Origin: Petrosia ficiformis
Lineage: Eukaryota; Porifera; Demospongiae; Haplosclerida; Petrosiidae
Assembly: GCA_947044365.1 (NCBI GenBank)
Contig: OX345639.1
Coordinates: 6,133,718-6,197,717 of the forward strand
Direction of reading: 5' to 3'
Length of the DNA: 64,000 nt
Made by a program: the position numbers and the translations under genes. Below, one piece after another: positions 28,601 through 38,508 of the stretch (position 1 is the first letter of the stretch; each line of letters starts with the position of its first letter). The notes under the pieces were generated by a model. It had not been told where the DNA came from and ran no database searches. It saw nothing but the letters and a program-made list of their open reading frames with translations.

Positions 28601-29621
28601 CATGTACATGTATAATTATCATTACAATGTTTTTACCTTTGTTTGTTGATTTTGTGAAAATTCCAGTATGGTGTCAACTCTAGTCCAGGCTTCAGAGTTC
28701 TCTTTAAATTCATGAAGTATTCTTCCAGCTATAACTTGCTACATAAAGTGTATTATAGAATCGTTGTAATATCTATAATAATACATACATTTTAAAATAC
28801 ACATTGAATGTAGCTTCACTTGTTTGTTCCACTAGTTTCTATGAAGAACTTTAACTAGGTAGGTTTAATTTTAAACATTACAACAGAATGGAAAAATACA
28901 AACAAAAATATATTACAGCTTAAATCAAATTCCACAATGATTGTCTATGTTTCTTCTCCAAACTAATTTGAATGAAACTTATGATTCAATGAAACTATAG
29001 AAGCTCAAGGCACTTTAAAATTTTTAATTTAAATAAAAAAATTCACGAGCATAAATAATTTTGGAAAGCACATGTAATTTCGACAAGGAGTTTAAGCTGC
29101 TAATCTGCAGATTCCACATGTCACATTAAAGGAGGAAGGTCAAATTAGTTCACAATGTTTTTCAAAGTCAGTCGTGTAAATGCTTTCTGAATAATTCCAT
29201 GATCCTTCTATGATTATGTGATTGTACTATCATTGTGCTTTTGTACCAACACAATATTTTAAGAAATCTATTATCACTCTAGCAAGTATCACTAATGTTT
29301 AAAAACAGGTGTTCAATATTTGTACTTGTACAAACATCTAAATCAAACTCAAGTGAGGTACAACAGTTTTAAATAAAATATTTTGCTCTTGAAACAGCAT
29401 AGACATAAGTATCAAAGTGTGCATTTGATTCTCTGTGAACAGATACAGTAAATGAATCTCACCTCTTCACCAACAGACCCATAGAAGCAATTAACAACTG
29501 AATCTAATAATGAAATGTCTAGTTTTTGAGAGAAATCGAGCAGTTGCATGGCTTGATTAGAAAAGATACCACTCGTGGAGTGAACATTATTAGGTGAAAC
29601 TATCCCAATGGATGCAGTCAT
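5697..29621 (-). CDS. XPO1: Exportin-1 (CRM1), complete 30-exon gene
   Basis: Karyopherin that exports NES-bearing cargo with RanGTP through the nuclear pore. Exons in coding order: 29463-29621, 28637-28738, 28144-28216, 27143-27204, 25450-25610, 24837-24951, 23848-23967, 23474-23528, 22567-22646, 21868-21999, 21123-21149, 19504-19695, 18832-18970, 17619-17722, 16362-16439, 15524-15624, 15184-15239, 14919-14998, 14216-14347, 13822-13908, 13041-13145, 11536-11614, 10613-10719, 10259-10381, 9241-9388, 8551-8643, 7494-7631, 6602-6767, 6143-6239, 5697-5843. Phases match throughout and sum to 1085 aa (human 1071). Human-like blocks include [10 protein letters not shown] near the N-terminus, [42 protein letters not shown] and [19 protein letters not shown]. 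The NES-groove Cys (human Cys528) is kept at about residue 539. The start ATG at 29619-29621 is preferred over an upstream in-frame TTG. The introns carry most of the repeats listed between 5.8 and 29 kb. Confidence 0.97.
5878..6062 (-). mobile_element. MITE family B copy
   Basis: Reverse orientation of the element at 11745 and 35206. Shared blocks include CCAAATTGGCTCA, CAATTAACAAAGAGTTA and CATATGAGCTTATCAAAAC. The ends CAGAGTTTTTGATA and TTATCAAAACACTG form terminal inverted repeats. It lies in the XPO1 intron before the last exon. Confidence 0.75.
6395..6592 (+). mobile_element. MITE family A copy (left end truncated)
   Basis: Contains GGTTAATACATGATTATACT, AAATTTGACATACACAAAAA and AGGTAAAAAGATTGTTG, ending GTGAATGACCTTTAG. 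These match the full copies at 21366-21607 and 26845-27091. Confidence 0.75.
7630..7715. repeat. GA/GGGA purine tract
   Basis: GA dinucleotides pass into GGGA tetranucleotides directly next to the XPO1 exon 7494-7631. On the coding (minus) strand this is the pyrimidine tract just upstream of that exon's acceptor. Confidence 0.85.
8237..8432. mobile_element. MITE family F copy
   Basis: Left part ACCATACAGTAACAGTAATTA and right part GTAATTATTGTACTGTATGG are inverted repeats, with TTGATTTCCACACTACAGTA-type sequence inside. Other copies lie at 14035-14190, 37655-37830 and 45455-45612. Confidence 0.7.
9452..10203. repeat. 44-bp minisatellite, about 17 copies
   Basis: The unit starts CAGTTAGACACACATGGTAA and contains the palindrome TTAATTAA plus GTGTCTA, which can pair with TAGACAC. 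Copies differ mainly at GACAC/GACGC and ATGG/ATAG, and the first two have AAATAATT in place of AATTAATT. The array sits in the XPO1 intron between exons 10259-10381 and 9241-9388, ending about 55 bp from the splice donor. Confidence 0.95.
10748..10886 (+). mobile_element. MITE family A copy (right part missing)
   Basis: Begins GTTCACATTCTTGATGACTT and keeps the central GGTTAATACATGATTATACT block, then stops after ACATACACAAAAAAGAAAGG. Confidence 0.7.
11093..11301. mobile_element. Terminal-inverted-repeat element, GCCTGGTTCACAATATGACG family
   Basis: The left end GCCTGGTTCACAATATGACG is exactly repeated in reverse complement at the right end (CGTCATATTGTGAACCAGGC). Internal sub-terminal GACGCAA/TTGCGTT motifs are also inverted. 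It is about 209 bp and non-coding, and lies in an XPO1 intron. Confidence 0.85.
11745..11965 (+). mobile_element. MITE family B copy
   Basis: Starts GTTTTTGATAAGCTCATATG and ends ATGCTTCAAAAGTTATCAAA, with CTTTGGGCCAGTGG and GTTAATTGGCTC inside. The GTTTTTGATAA/TTATCAAAAA ends are inverted repeats. Confidence 0.8.
12830..13015. repeat. GTAT microsatellite
   Basis: Tandem GTAT tetranucleotides with ACATGT interruptions, in the XPO1 intron next to exon 13041-13145. Apparent open frames here are only the repeat read in different frames. Confidence 0.95.
13345..13720. mobile_element. MITE family C, near full-length
   Basis: The left end GTATCCCTATGATTATTT and the right end GGAAAGCAATCATAGGGATG are inverted repeats. 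The interior holds ATCATGCCAGACTTTCTCAT, CCCATTAATTGACTGAGCCC and GGAATGACGCAACTT-like blocks, shared with 45880-46285. Confidence 0.75.
14035..14190. mobile_element. MITE family F copy
   Basis: Begins AGTCACCATATAGTAACAGT and ends ATTGTATGGTGACATTTCAT, giving inverted ends. It lies in the intron immediately next to XPO1 exon 14216-14347. Confidence 0.7.
15295..15477 (+). mobile_element. MITE family A copy (left end truncated)
   Basis: Shares ACACAAAAAAGAACAGGAAG, AAAAAGATTGTTGGTCATTC and GAATGTGAATGACCTTTA with the other copies of the family. Confidence 0.7.
15885..16090 (+). mobile_element. MITE family E copy
   Basis: Begins CTGGGTTGTTCAAGAAGTAT just upstream and runs through TACTCAAGCATGAAATTATT to ATCCTTATATGAAGTGATGA. 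The outer segments of this family are inverted relative to each other. Confidence 0.65.
16110..16330. mobile_element. MITE family D copy (diverged)
   Basis: Hairpin-like element: AGGAAACCAATGAAATTTGG and the later CCATATTTCATTGTTTTCCT are inverted. It ends with GGTCACATTT, like the copies at 22205 and 28277. Confidence 0.55.
16742..16800. repeat. 27-bp direct duplication
   Basis: GAAATGGCTGTTTGATTGTA with AGTCAAGA is present twice in tandem in an XPO1 intron. Confidence 0.85.
17082..17605. repeat. 12-bp minisatellite (ATGTACAAATAC)
   Basis: About 40 copies of a 12-bp unit with variants ATAC, ATGC and AAAT. Because 12 is a multiple of three and the unit lacks stops in several frames, long but meaningless open frames appear on both strands. 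The array ends about 15 bp from the donor of XPO1 exon 17619-17722. Confidence 0.95.
17735..18060. repeat. Long polypurine tract (GAGA-rich)
   Basis: About 325 bp of nearly pure G/A on the plus strand. On the minus (coding) strand this is a giant pyrimidine tract ending a dozen bases from the acceptor of XPO1 exon 17619-17722. Confidence 0.95.
18545..18855 (-). repeat. 24-bp minisatellite derived from an XPO1 exon end and splice donor
   Basis: On the coding strand the unit is AAGACCATGAGAGAGACTTT followed by AGGT. The first unit is the last seven codons of exon 18832-18970 (KTMRETL) plus the donor. About 12 more copies follow in the intron. Most have TATA where the donor had AGGT, but one copy (near 18783) keeps an intact TTTAGGTAA. 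Confidence 0.9.
19829..19868 (-). repeat. Duplicate of an XPO1 acceptor and exon start
   Basis: On the minus strand CCTTTTTTGTTAGGCACTCC repeats the real acceptor and first codons of exon 19504-19695 (TTTTTTGTTAG|GCACTTC), about 160 bp upstream of it. Similarity continues for about 35 bp. Confidence 0.7.
19978..20062 (-). mobile_element. tRNA-derived SINE-like sequence
   Basis: On the minus strand an A-box-like TAGCTCAGATGATAGAGCAT and a B-box-like TTCAAATCCCAGGAC have tRNA spacing. The anticodon stem does not pair, so this is not an intact tRNA. A second B-box fragment lies at about 19805-19835 with the same flank (GAGAGAGACAC). Confidence 0.6.
21366..21607 (+). mobile_element. MITE family A, near full-length
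   Basis: Begins GCTCACATTCACGATGACCT and ends AGGTGAATGTGAATGACCTT, so its termini are inverted repeats. This is one of the most complete copies. Confidence 0.8.
22205..22475. mobile_element. MITE family D copy
   Basis: Ends TATGTGACCTAATTCACAAA and GATTAGGTCACATG are inverted. Inner arms GCCATTTTGTATGGGAAATT and GTACAAAATGGCAGAATAGC are also inverted, giving a hairpin. Confidence 0.75.
24029..24717. repeat. 55-bp minisatellite, about 12.5 copies
   Basis: The unit begins TTCAATAGTCAAGGCTGGAA and includes ATCAAAGCTTTCAAATACAC and TAATCACTGCTTGTG. Copies are highly similar, with one 7-bp insertion near 24235. It lies in the XPO1 intron between exons 24837-24951 and 23848-23967. Confidence 0.95.
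25112..25350 (+). mobile_element. MITE family A, near full-length
   Basis: Begins GTTCACATTCACGATGTCTT and carries the family core GGTTAATACATGATTATACT. It ends with GGTCATGGTGAACGTAAAGG. Confidence 0.78.
26845..27091 (+). mobile_element. MITE family A, near full-length
   Basis: Begins GTTCACATTTGCGATGTCCT and ends GGTGAATGTGAATGACCTTT. It lies 50 bp from XPO1 exon 27143-27204. Confidence 0.8.
27862..28089 (+). mobile_element. MITE family A copy
   Basis: Begins GTTCATATTCACAATGTAAT with an internal deletion near the left end, then follows the family consensus to GGTGAATATGAATGACTTTT. Confidence 0.75.
28277..28546. mobile_element. MITE family D, near full-length hairpin
   Basis: Arms CAATGAAATTTGGTATCCAG and TACCAAATTTCATTGACTTT are inverted. 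The outer parts GCTCGCCATTCCGCCATTTT and AAATGGTTGAATGGCGAGCG are also inverted. Confidence 0.8.
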
Positions 29622-29712
29622 TTCAAAGATGTTCAATGATTAAAAGATTATATCTGAAAGTTGATGTAATGGTTCCTGTCAACATGATAATTATAAGGAT
29701 AATTATCACTTA

Positions 29713-29743
<31 letters not shown>

Positions 29744-30342
29744 CACTGACCTTAGTTTTATGGTGCGTATATACCAACTATATATATAAATATAGCTTCC
29801 AGAGTTAGTGTTTCAGTAGTAGAAGTAGTAATATCCAACTCAAATGAATTATTATGTCAATAATTATTATTCTGTACATGCAGAAGACAAGATCAGGAAT
29901 AGTGCTGTGTGAATTGCAGCAAAACAAGGAATGTCAAGGATTAGATCTGCCAGTTTTCCTTGACCTAGCTAAAAGCAGATTCAACCAGGTTACTATAAGG
30001 CAGAAAAGACCGGTTTCAAGAAGGAGGCGTGGACATACTGAAAGAAAACCAGTTTGGTGCACGTGAACAGTTGAAGTTTCGCGGTTAACCGGTTTCAACG
30101 TTAATTTATTCATTGAAGTAGTAATTAAATTATATTGCAAAAAAATATTTATATATAGACATGTGACATTTCAAGTTAGTCTATATATATAAATTATATA
30201 GTGGCTGTGCAGTATGTAACCTTAACCATTAATAACACCTATAATACATTGGTTACATCATTGCTAAAAATTTAATAGTAAAAATGTATAATAATTGTGC
30301 ATGATGTGGTGTACCAGTTTGTATGGTGGTGATAATGGTGAT
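29622..30342. other. Intergenic region upstream of XPO1
   Basis: Separates the XPO1 start from the semaphorin stop, both on the minus strand, so it should hold the XPO1 promoter and the semaphorin 3' UTR. It has an ATA/AAT trinucleotide run at about 29715-29742 and a relatively GC-rich patch at about 29985-30105. No gene was seen. Confidence 0.5.
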
Positions 30343-32748
30343 TCAGTATGGTGGTGATAATGGTGATTCAGTTCCATTAGTACTTGTCTCTGATTCACTT
30401 GCTCTTAGCCATCTTGTGGAAGGAGTCCTTCCTTTCGGAATCGGCCATCTATTTCGACCACTGTTTGATCGACTTGGAGGTCCACTTGTCGGAAGTTCAC
30501 TAATTGCATCGTCTTCTAATTCACTATCATCAACTACTACAGGTGAGATGGATGGTGATGTAGGAGAATGAATTTCATTTCTTTTTTCGTCTTCTGGAAG
30601 GACAACAGTGATCTTGTATTGTCCGACTGTTCCATTCAATTCTGGTCTTCCATTCTCGTTGTTCATTGTGTAAGTTTGGGTATTAAAATCATCGCTCTGT
30701 TTCATAAATTTACGTTTGAAGGCAATTCCTATAAAACAGACAATCGTTCCAATCACTATTCCAACTAGTAACCCTCCTATAAGAGCTCCAATCAATTCCC
30801 CTACTGGTGGTTTTTGATTTGTTTGTGGTGCCACAGCTCCTACTGTTGGTTGAACAGAATGTTGAGGTAAACCGGTGCTAGATGACATTGATGTAGTACT
30901 AGTTGTACTATGAGAGGTTTGGGAATGGCTTGATATAGTGCTAGTCTGATATTGATCATGACATTGAGTAGTAATAGTAATTGTTCTTGTAATAAGGATA
31001 ACTGTAGAAGAGGGAGGACTCGGATGATTGCTTATAGTAGATGCAGGTCTGGAATTCAAAGTGGATATGGAATTCGAAGGTGATACTCCACAGAAAGAAT
31101 CAATATTTGTAGATGATTGTGAGGCTTCCATTGTTTGGAGAGTAGAATCACTAGATAATTTGTTAATGCATAAATGTGAGTCACTTTGCCAAGCACAGTA
31201 AGGATCATTGGATTCCAAGCATTCCACACAGCTTGAGTATTTAGAACAGTTGCCAAGTACAATATCAGCAATGAAGTTTTCACCAGAAACATAGAGTCTC
31301 CTTGCCCCATTTATAACTAATGGTTTTTCTATTATCATATTTGTAATGGATTCATTGAACTTGAATATTGTAAGAGTGGATGAGAGCAAGCTTGATTTGT
31401 AAATTATAGCCTGTACTTCTCCATCTTTTGTACTTGTATATATCACCTCATAACTAAAACCATCATACAGATATATATCTACAGCAATCTGAGTAAATGA
31501 CTCACCTTCTGCTGTATGTAGGGTACTACCTCCACTTGGCAGTGCTATGCCATTTATCAACTGATAATTGATTGCGTCTCCATTCGTTCTCTGTGCTCCG
31601 TCGCACCCTGGGCAATTGAATAATTCAGCATTCTGAATCATTAGTGAACTATCAACCCGTTGGTAATATTCTCTAGCTGTGTCAAATACCTGTGTTAAAC
31701 TATTCTCCTCATCAACATCAAAGCTGAATTTACATATAGCTGAACCCTCTGGTCCATTTATAGGTGCAGAGAATGTGGCATATAATATTGGCATTTCAGA
31801 TTCATCATCTGACTGTAGAAGATATGTGGCTTTCAGCTCATTATAGTTATATTCAGGAGCAGAATCAACACTGTTATGTGGACACGCTATTCTTATTTTT
31901 TGGAATGTACGAAAGCGTGGTATTTCTGCTGGGGAAAACATATGCTCTTCTATCCCTTCATCTGTTTTACAGACTCTCATTACTCGTCCATACGTTAATT
32001 CAATTCCAGTATGTTCATATGAAGGCTCTGTTGCAAAGAAATACATATATTTATCCACTTCATAGAGTGAAATGAAGTCAGTAGCTGACACCCATAAAGT
32101 GTCACGATCAAATGTTCCAACAATAAATGTTGTATTTCTTGACAGAGCATTTGGTGCAACAGAAATTCTTCTTTGAGATGGTTGCTTTGCAACATCTGTA
32201 GCAGTGTAGAATTTACCATTGGATGCCATCAAGCCAATATTTGAAGATTTAATCGAATAAGGACTAAATCCAAGATCAATAGTGGTATTATCACTAAGAT
32301 AAAACCACTCAAAAATGTTTGATAGATTGTGAATAGTGCACTTAGGTTCGAAAGCATTAGTACCACAGACTAACAAGGTATTATTGTATTTTGCTTGTAG
32401 AGATCTTTTGCCTTGTAATGCAGCTTGCGGAATAGGTTGCACTAATCTAATAGAGTTCTTACAAAGAATTTCAGTTGGATCTTCTTCTTCTATACATCGA
32501 GTGATTGTTTTTGGGTCTGGAGAAAGATCCACCGTCTGAAGTAACTCTATCCCATTCGATGTGTCAAAGGAGAATAAGACATCTTCTGTTCCTATCAGCA
32601 GTAGATTTCCTTCGGCGATAGCGACTCGATCTGGAATTACATCACTGCATAAACGACCATACGAAGTATCTACACACACTGGTCGATTATTAGCAAAGAC
32701 TAGTACAGTACGACAGAGCAGGACAAAGAAAACAAAATATTTTTCCAT
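30343..32748 (-). CDS. Semaphorin (sema-PSI-TM), intronless
   Basis: A single 801-codon open frame with an ATG at 32746-32748 and stop at 30343-30345. Residues 1-19 form a hydrophobic signal peptide. Residues about 30-500 fit a sema beta-propeller: LQAKYNNTLLVCGTNAFEPK matches the conserved FLLVCGTNAF-type blade, and YFFATEP followed by GRVMRVCKTDEG matches the sema YFFFRE...RVCK region. A PSI knot follows at about 504-540 (CSKYSSCVECLESNDPYCAW). Then come a Ser/Thr-rich stalk, one TM helix at about 652-678 and a cytoplasmic tail of about 120 residues. No Ig or thrombospondin repeats are present. Semaphorins are ligands of plexins, so a cell-surface guidance or adhesion signal is inferred. 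Lack of introns, among intron-rich neighbours, suggests a retroposed or intron-lost copy. Its 5' end faces DLST. Confidence 0.9.
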   Translation of the reverse strand: MEKYFVFFVLLCRTVLVFANNRPVCVDTSYGRLCSDVIPDRVAIAEGNLLLIGTEDVLFSFDTSNGIELLQTVDLSPDPKTITRCIEEEDPTEILCKNSIRLVQPIPQAALQGKRSLQAKYNNTLLVCGTNAFEPKCTIHNLSNIFEWFYLSDNTTIDLGFSPYSIKSSNIGLMASNGKFYTATDVAKQPSQRRISVAPNALSRNTTFIVGTFDRDTLWVSATDFISLYEVDKYMYFFATEPSYEHTGIELTYGRVMRVCKTDEGIEEHMFSPAEIPRFRTFQKIRIACPHNSVDSAPEYNYNELKATYLLQSDDESEMPILYATFSAPINGPEGSAICKFSFDVDEENSLTQVFDTAREYYQRVDSSLMIQNAELFNCPGCDGAQRTNGDAINYQLINGIALPSGGSTLHTAEGESFTQIAVDIYLYDGFSYEVIYTSTKDGEVQAIIYKSSLLSSTLTIFKFNESITNMIIEKPLVINGARRLYVSGENFIADIVLGNCSKYSSCVECLESNDPYCAWQSDSHLCINKLSSDSTLQTMEASQSSTNIDSFCGVSPSNSISTLNSRPASTISNHPSPPSSTVILITRTITITTQCHDQYQTSTISSHSQTSHSTTSTTSMSSSTGLPQHSVQPTVGAVAPQTNQKPPVGELIGALIGGLLVGIVIGTIVCFIGIAFKRKFMKQSDDFNTQTYTMNNENGRPELNGTVGQYKITVVLPEDEKRNEIHSPTSPSISPVVVDDSELEDDAISELPTSGPPSRSNSGRNRWPIPKGRTPSTRWLRASESETSTNGTESPLSPPY

Positions 32749-32872
32749 ACTGCACTGAGCTGCAAAGTAGGCCTGTACAGATGGCGACTAGACGAGATGT
32801 TTTTTATAGTGCATTAATTATGAGATTACGAAATATTTCCGTAAATTTCTGTTTACGTTTCAAGAACAAAAA
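32749..32872. promoter_or_regulatory. Short bidirectional promoter region
   Basis: Only 124 bp separate the start codons of the divergently transcribed semaphorin and DLST genes, so both core promoters and 5' UTRs must lie here or overlap the genes. I see no clear TATA box placement. Confidence 0.6.
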
Positions 32873-33844
32873 ATGCTAGCTTACAGAAACTTTGCAGCAA
32901 AGGTAGGTAGTACATATCACTATTTCTATGCATTAATTTCATAATTTACTTTTGTATATAATTATACACCTACCAAAATTATATTCTTCTGATACAAGAA
33001 TGTTATTTAATATTGTTTTTATTCAGCTGTTACCAAGGCTACAGTCCAGGACTACACTCAATGCTGTTCGAGGCTTTAGAGGGCACAGGGCTTTGTGTGT
33101 ATCAGTTTCAGGTAAAATTTTATCTAATATGCAGTTTATATACATCTTTGGCCTACGAGTATTCTATAATATCTTTTTTTGCAAATGTTTATGGGCATTA
33201 AATAGAATTAATTTTCTCTACACAGGATTTCAGAAGCAGCAAACAAGACACTATACAAGGTAACTGGAAACTGACAATGTTACCATGAATATACATACAA
33301 TTTGTATATGCATGTGTGCGTGTGTAGATTGTCTGCTGCAATTAGTGGATCTATTGTACTTATAGACGTATATATATATAGTAACCTGGGGTAATTACGA
33401 ACGAATTTTTCAATACGTTTGTTTCCTCAAGTTAAAATAGCTATAGATTGTTATTTTTAGTAAATATAATAAGTGTATAATATACTGCTGAAATCACCAA
33501 AATCTGCTCTTTGCAATGATGGGACTAACGTTTCATTCCCATGGTGATCTGAGAATCTTCAGCTGCTAACTACAACAACTTCAACTCGGGGTAATTTCGA
33601 ACTACCTGCAACGAAGCATGTAACCACCAAAGTGCGATCGTAGCCTGTGGCTGTCATGCATCATTGAATAGCCCTAGCCCTGTTCTACATTGTGGTACCA
33701 GTTTCAAGTGATGTATGTAAAGTATTATATAACTATAACAACAAACACTTACATAGTTAAACGGGGTAATTTCGAACTATTTGCAAAGATAATACGTTAT
33801 AGTATATATGTTCGATATTACCCCGATTCGAATTTACCCCAGGT

Positions 33845-33879
<35 letters not shown>

Positions 33880-36420
33880 ACCGAATTTGCGAAAATCAGG
33901 CTTATGGGATAAAATTTGAAAATTGATTTTTTGTATTACCTGAATAGAGTATTCAATTAGCTCCAGAATGATATATGATACATCCCAATAACGCAAAAGA
34001 CAAAGCTACAGCGGGGGATTAAACCGTTGTAGTGACAAATCCTTCATTTTGAGAAAAACGCAATTAAATCAATTATTTAATCATTAAACGTAATGACTGA
34101 AAACCTTTTTAGGAGTGGCTAGCGAAGCACAGGGATGTCTCTAAACTTCTCTGAAGGTATGAGTGAATAGGTAAGAGGTTAATGAAGCTTTTTATGTAGT
34201 AAAACAGTAATCACACAAGTAAGCCATAACTGACTATTTTCTCTCATATCTCAAAATTAATAATTATCCCATAAGCCTGATTTTTGCAAATTCGGTCACA
34301 TATATATATATTATATAATTATTATAATTATATATATTATATATATACTTGTATTACAGGTTGTACAGATTAAGTACTCATTTGGGGTCGTTACTTCAAA
34401 AAAGGGATAGTTATAGGTTATAGTAGCTATATTACACATTCATAATACTTATACAAACCACAGAATACAATAATTTCATGCTTGAGTAAAAACAAAAACA
34501 TCCTGATATAAACCTAACAATGTCAGCCAGTCAAAAAAGGGAGAACACTGAATTTGAATTAGTCCTACGAAGCGCTAGGGGACTTTCAAGTCCTGGTAAG
34601 CAAGTTGCTAGAAGTAGTACTCCATGTCAGAAAAGGAGCCAAGTTTGGGGTACTGAAAGTTAATGGTGGCCAAAATATACGCAGCAGAGTCGCCAGTGTT
34701 GAAAAGAATTTTGAAAAGCAAGCTGAGCCCTCTAAGGGTTAAATTATAAAATTTTAATGCCAGTATTTTGGAAGCAATAGCTAACTGTCAAGATGTATTT
34801 TTTGTAAGTGTACAGTCAAACTTAAGTTATGCTTTCCAGAGTTTACTGAATAAATTCATATCATGATTATAATTCCACTGTGTCATATCATTGTTTACGT
34901 TTACATTAGGACAAGTGGCTTAATAACTGATGCTTTTATTTCAACATGGAGTCAGACTGTAGTAGTTTCTCAAACTATTAGACCAGTTATGACAAGTTCA
35001 ATACTGTGTAAGTATGGACAATAGGTTTCTCTATTGGTATTTGCAAGCATGCAAAAAATTTGTGTACTGTTATTGACTAGAATATGTTCATTGGTTATTA
35101 TACATGTATGTGTACATGAATTGTATTCCCCTCTTCATACGTGTGTATTTGCTACATGTAGATGAGTTTTCATATTTGTACATTATACATGTATGTGTGT
35201 GTATGTCAGTGTTTTTGATAAGCTTATATGGCGCACCATTGGCCCAAAGAGCTTCTTATTTGGCACTGCACAGTTTTCTCTTTGGGCCAGTGGCGCAGTT
35301 ATTTATGATTATATTGTCACTAACAGCATTAACTCTTTGTTAATTGGCTTAAGATGTATTCCCAATGATACACACACTGACCATTATTGAGCCAATTTGG
35401 CTCATGCTTTCAAAACATATCCAAAACTCTGGTGTATGTATATGTGACCGAGCAAGCGAATAGTGGTCAAAAGTAACAAAAAGTTTTATTCCAGTATAAT
35501 GCAAAATTCACAGAAACCAAATACATGTACCATGATGATTTCAGTCTTATTAGTAGTATAATACTTGACTAGCTGTTGCGAATTTGTGATCCACATATTA
35601 AAGTTTGTGTAGGACGAGCATTTAAAGTATGTCATTTTCATTTTAATTAATGGTTAATAAAATGGGCGTTTTCATAACTTAAGTCACATTGTATAACCAA
35701 TACACCAGCATGATGATGTCTACAGTGCATATACATGTACATGTGTACATGTATGTATAAAAGAATACAATTTGAAACTTTGTTACTTTTGATCCCTTTC
35801 CTTTTTTAGTTATAGTATTTTCATAAGTATTATATTTACAGTACATAAGTTATATTTCCGTGTAGTGTATAATAGTGTAGTGATGTTTTTCCTTGTCAGT
35901 TGCTTGTGTTGTCATTTTGTTACCTTGTTTGGTTATCTTGTTATAGTGTTGGAGTGTATGTATTAATTGTATTACGTTTTCCTTTACAAGATAATTTTAG
36001 AGCACATTAATACATGAGTATCATATTGCAATATGTCATAAATTCATAAACATTGATATTATCAAATTTACATATTATATTCTCATTTATTAACTCATTC
36101 TTCCTCTTCTGCTCTCTTCCTATTCATCTTCTATTGTAATTCCTCTCCTCCTCCTCCTCCTCCTCCTCCTCCTCCTCCTCACCTCTTTACTCTGTAAGTT
36201 GATAACAGTTTCAAAACGGTAGTAACTCCAGCTTTTGCAGAGTCGGTATCAGAAGGTGATGTGAAATGGGAGAAAGGTAATCAGTAATAGATACACATTC
36301 CAATGTTACTTCAAGCAGGATCTTTTGTTGGAGGGTGGAACTAATTGATCACACTGCTCCTAATATAAATAGCAACAAAACCCATTGTTTATGGCAGTAT
36401 GCAACCATTTACAAGTATAT

Positions 36421-36454
<34 letters not shown>

Positions 36455-38425
36455 AATATATATGGTATGCTAACAGGTCCTATATACAAAATATAGGACC
36501 TGAGTTTTGTGTCCGAGGTGTGATATAGCCCGAGCCTGCGAGGGCTATATCACATCCAAGGACACAAAACGAGGGTCCTATATGCGGTATGTATATACAA
36601 TATATTGTATGATGGTGACATCTCCTGCATAGTGTGCACATGGAAGGTCTATATAGAACTCACCACATCAAAGGGATGATGTCACTCTTGTGTGGGTGGA
36701 TGTAATCCTAGAGTGTGCCCCTCCCCTCCTTTGTATGAAACCCTGTTAGTGCATAATACATGCATTGTTGGTATACATGTTGTATACTGATGCCAAGCAT
36801 ACAGTCTTGTACTATTTCTTGGAGTAAAGATTCTCTCCTGTAATTTTAATTACCTACTATTTCTGTAAGTATGGCAAAATATCATTAATCAATAGTTTCA
36901 TGAGTTCCTGATATGACCCACTCTGGGAAAAGGTGGCACTCTCATTTACAAATTTTGAATTACATTTAGGGACTCGTTATTTCCTTGTATTACATAGGAA
37001 CCTAACCAAATTTGGTATTCAGGTAAAGTGTTTATTTGTTTTCCTAGATACTGAATTTGGTTGGCTTGCTACACAACACGGCCAAACTGTGTGCATTTAA
37101 ACATAAGTATTCAATTTAAAATTTAAAATGAGATAGTCACCTTTCCCATCGTGTGTCAGTGGGTTACATATATACATTAGTGTTGTTTTAGTTAACTATA
37201 ACTATAACTAAAACCCCTTTTAGTAAGGTATTTTGACTTTTAGTTTACTAAACTATAACTAAATTACATGTCTATTGTAATAACTATATATAACTAACTA
37301 AAATGAAAAATTAGCCAACAATGGGGACTTTTATACTTCAGTTAGTTAACTAAAATGCAAGAAACTAGTCGTACTATAACTATAACTAAAAGTGGCGAGT
37401 ATTGTCATGCTAAAACAACATGTACATGTATATGTTTGGTAAGTTTGTTTTTTTTGTTAAATTTTGATTAATTTATGATGCTAAATTCCCCGTGTAACAT
37501 TGAAATTGAAGGTGTAATTGAATGGTTTTGGTAAAAATAACCTATGTGATAGTTAACTTGGTTTCATTGCCCATTTACGAGCAACATCACATTTATTATT
37601 CCCTCACAAATCCCCCATTACATGTATATACATATACAGTATATGTTAATATAATGTCACCATACAGTACAGTAATTACTCATAGTTTGATTTCCACACT
37701 ACAGTACTTCAACAGTAGTTTAAACAGTAATTGATATACTTGTCACCACAGTAGTGAGACAGTAATTACTGACAGTAGAACTAAGGTACATGTAATTACT
37801 GTTACTGTATGATGACATTTCACTGACATATACTGTAGATAAATCATGTGTACATGTACATATGTGTATATCTGGTTGAAGTGTACATATATTTATATAA
37901 TAATTAATCTAATTACATGTAAGTGTGGACTCAAAACTGTCTATTTACTAATAATTGGGCTTGGCAAAACAGGTGTATCACACTTTCTCCTATTTTTGCA
38001 TGTTATATTAAATAATGCCACAGTGAGAACACACACACACACACACACACAATTACATAGCATTTGGACTTCTGGCATATTGGAGGAGGCTGAATTCTAA
38101 AACAGGTTGAAAGTTTAGGACATAACAATATGCCGACATCATCTCCGTACTTTTATTGATTAGTAGTGATGATTTCCGTTAATGAAATTTATAGTTAAAG
38201 AATTCTAATCTTGCACATGCATATCCTGTACTACATGCAAACACATTTGTAGTGATTAACTTTAAATTCTCTAGTAATGTATTAATAATAGTTACATAAC
38301 TACATTTACATGTATGCATATATGATTTATGGAGCATTTAATTCTTACATACAGTAGCAAATTCTTCATGAAGACCTACATGTAGTATAAACTACTACTG
38401 TTTCTGTACCGTCAGTAAAACAGTA

Positions 38426-38508
<83 letters not shown>

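Noticed and set aside
29622..29636. Five-residue extension of XPO1
   Set aside because: It would begin at TTG. The ATG at 29619-29621 fits better.
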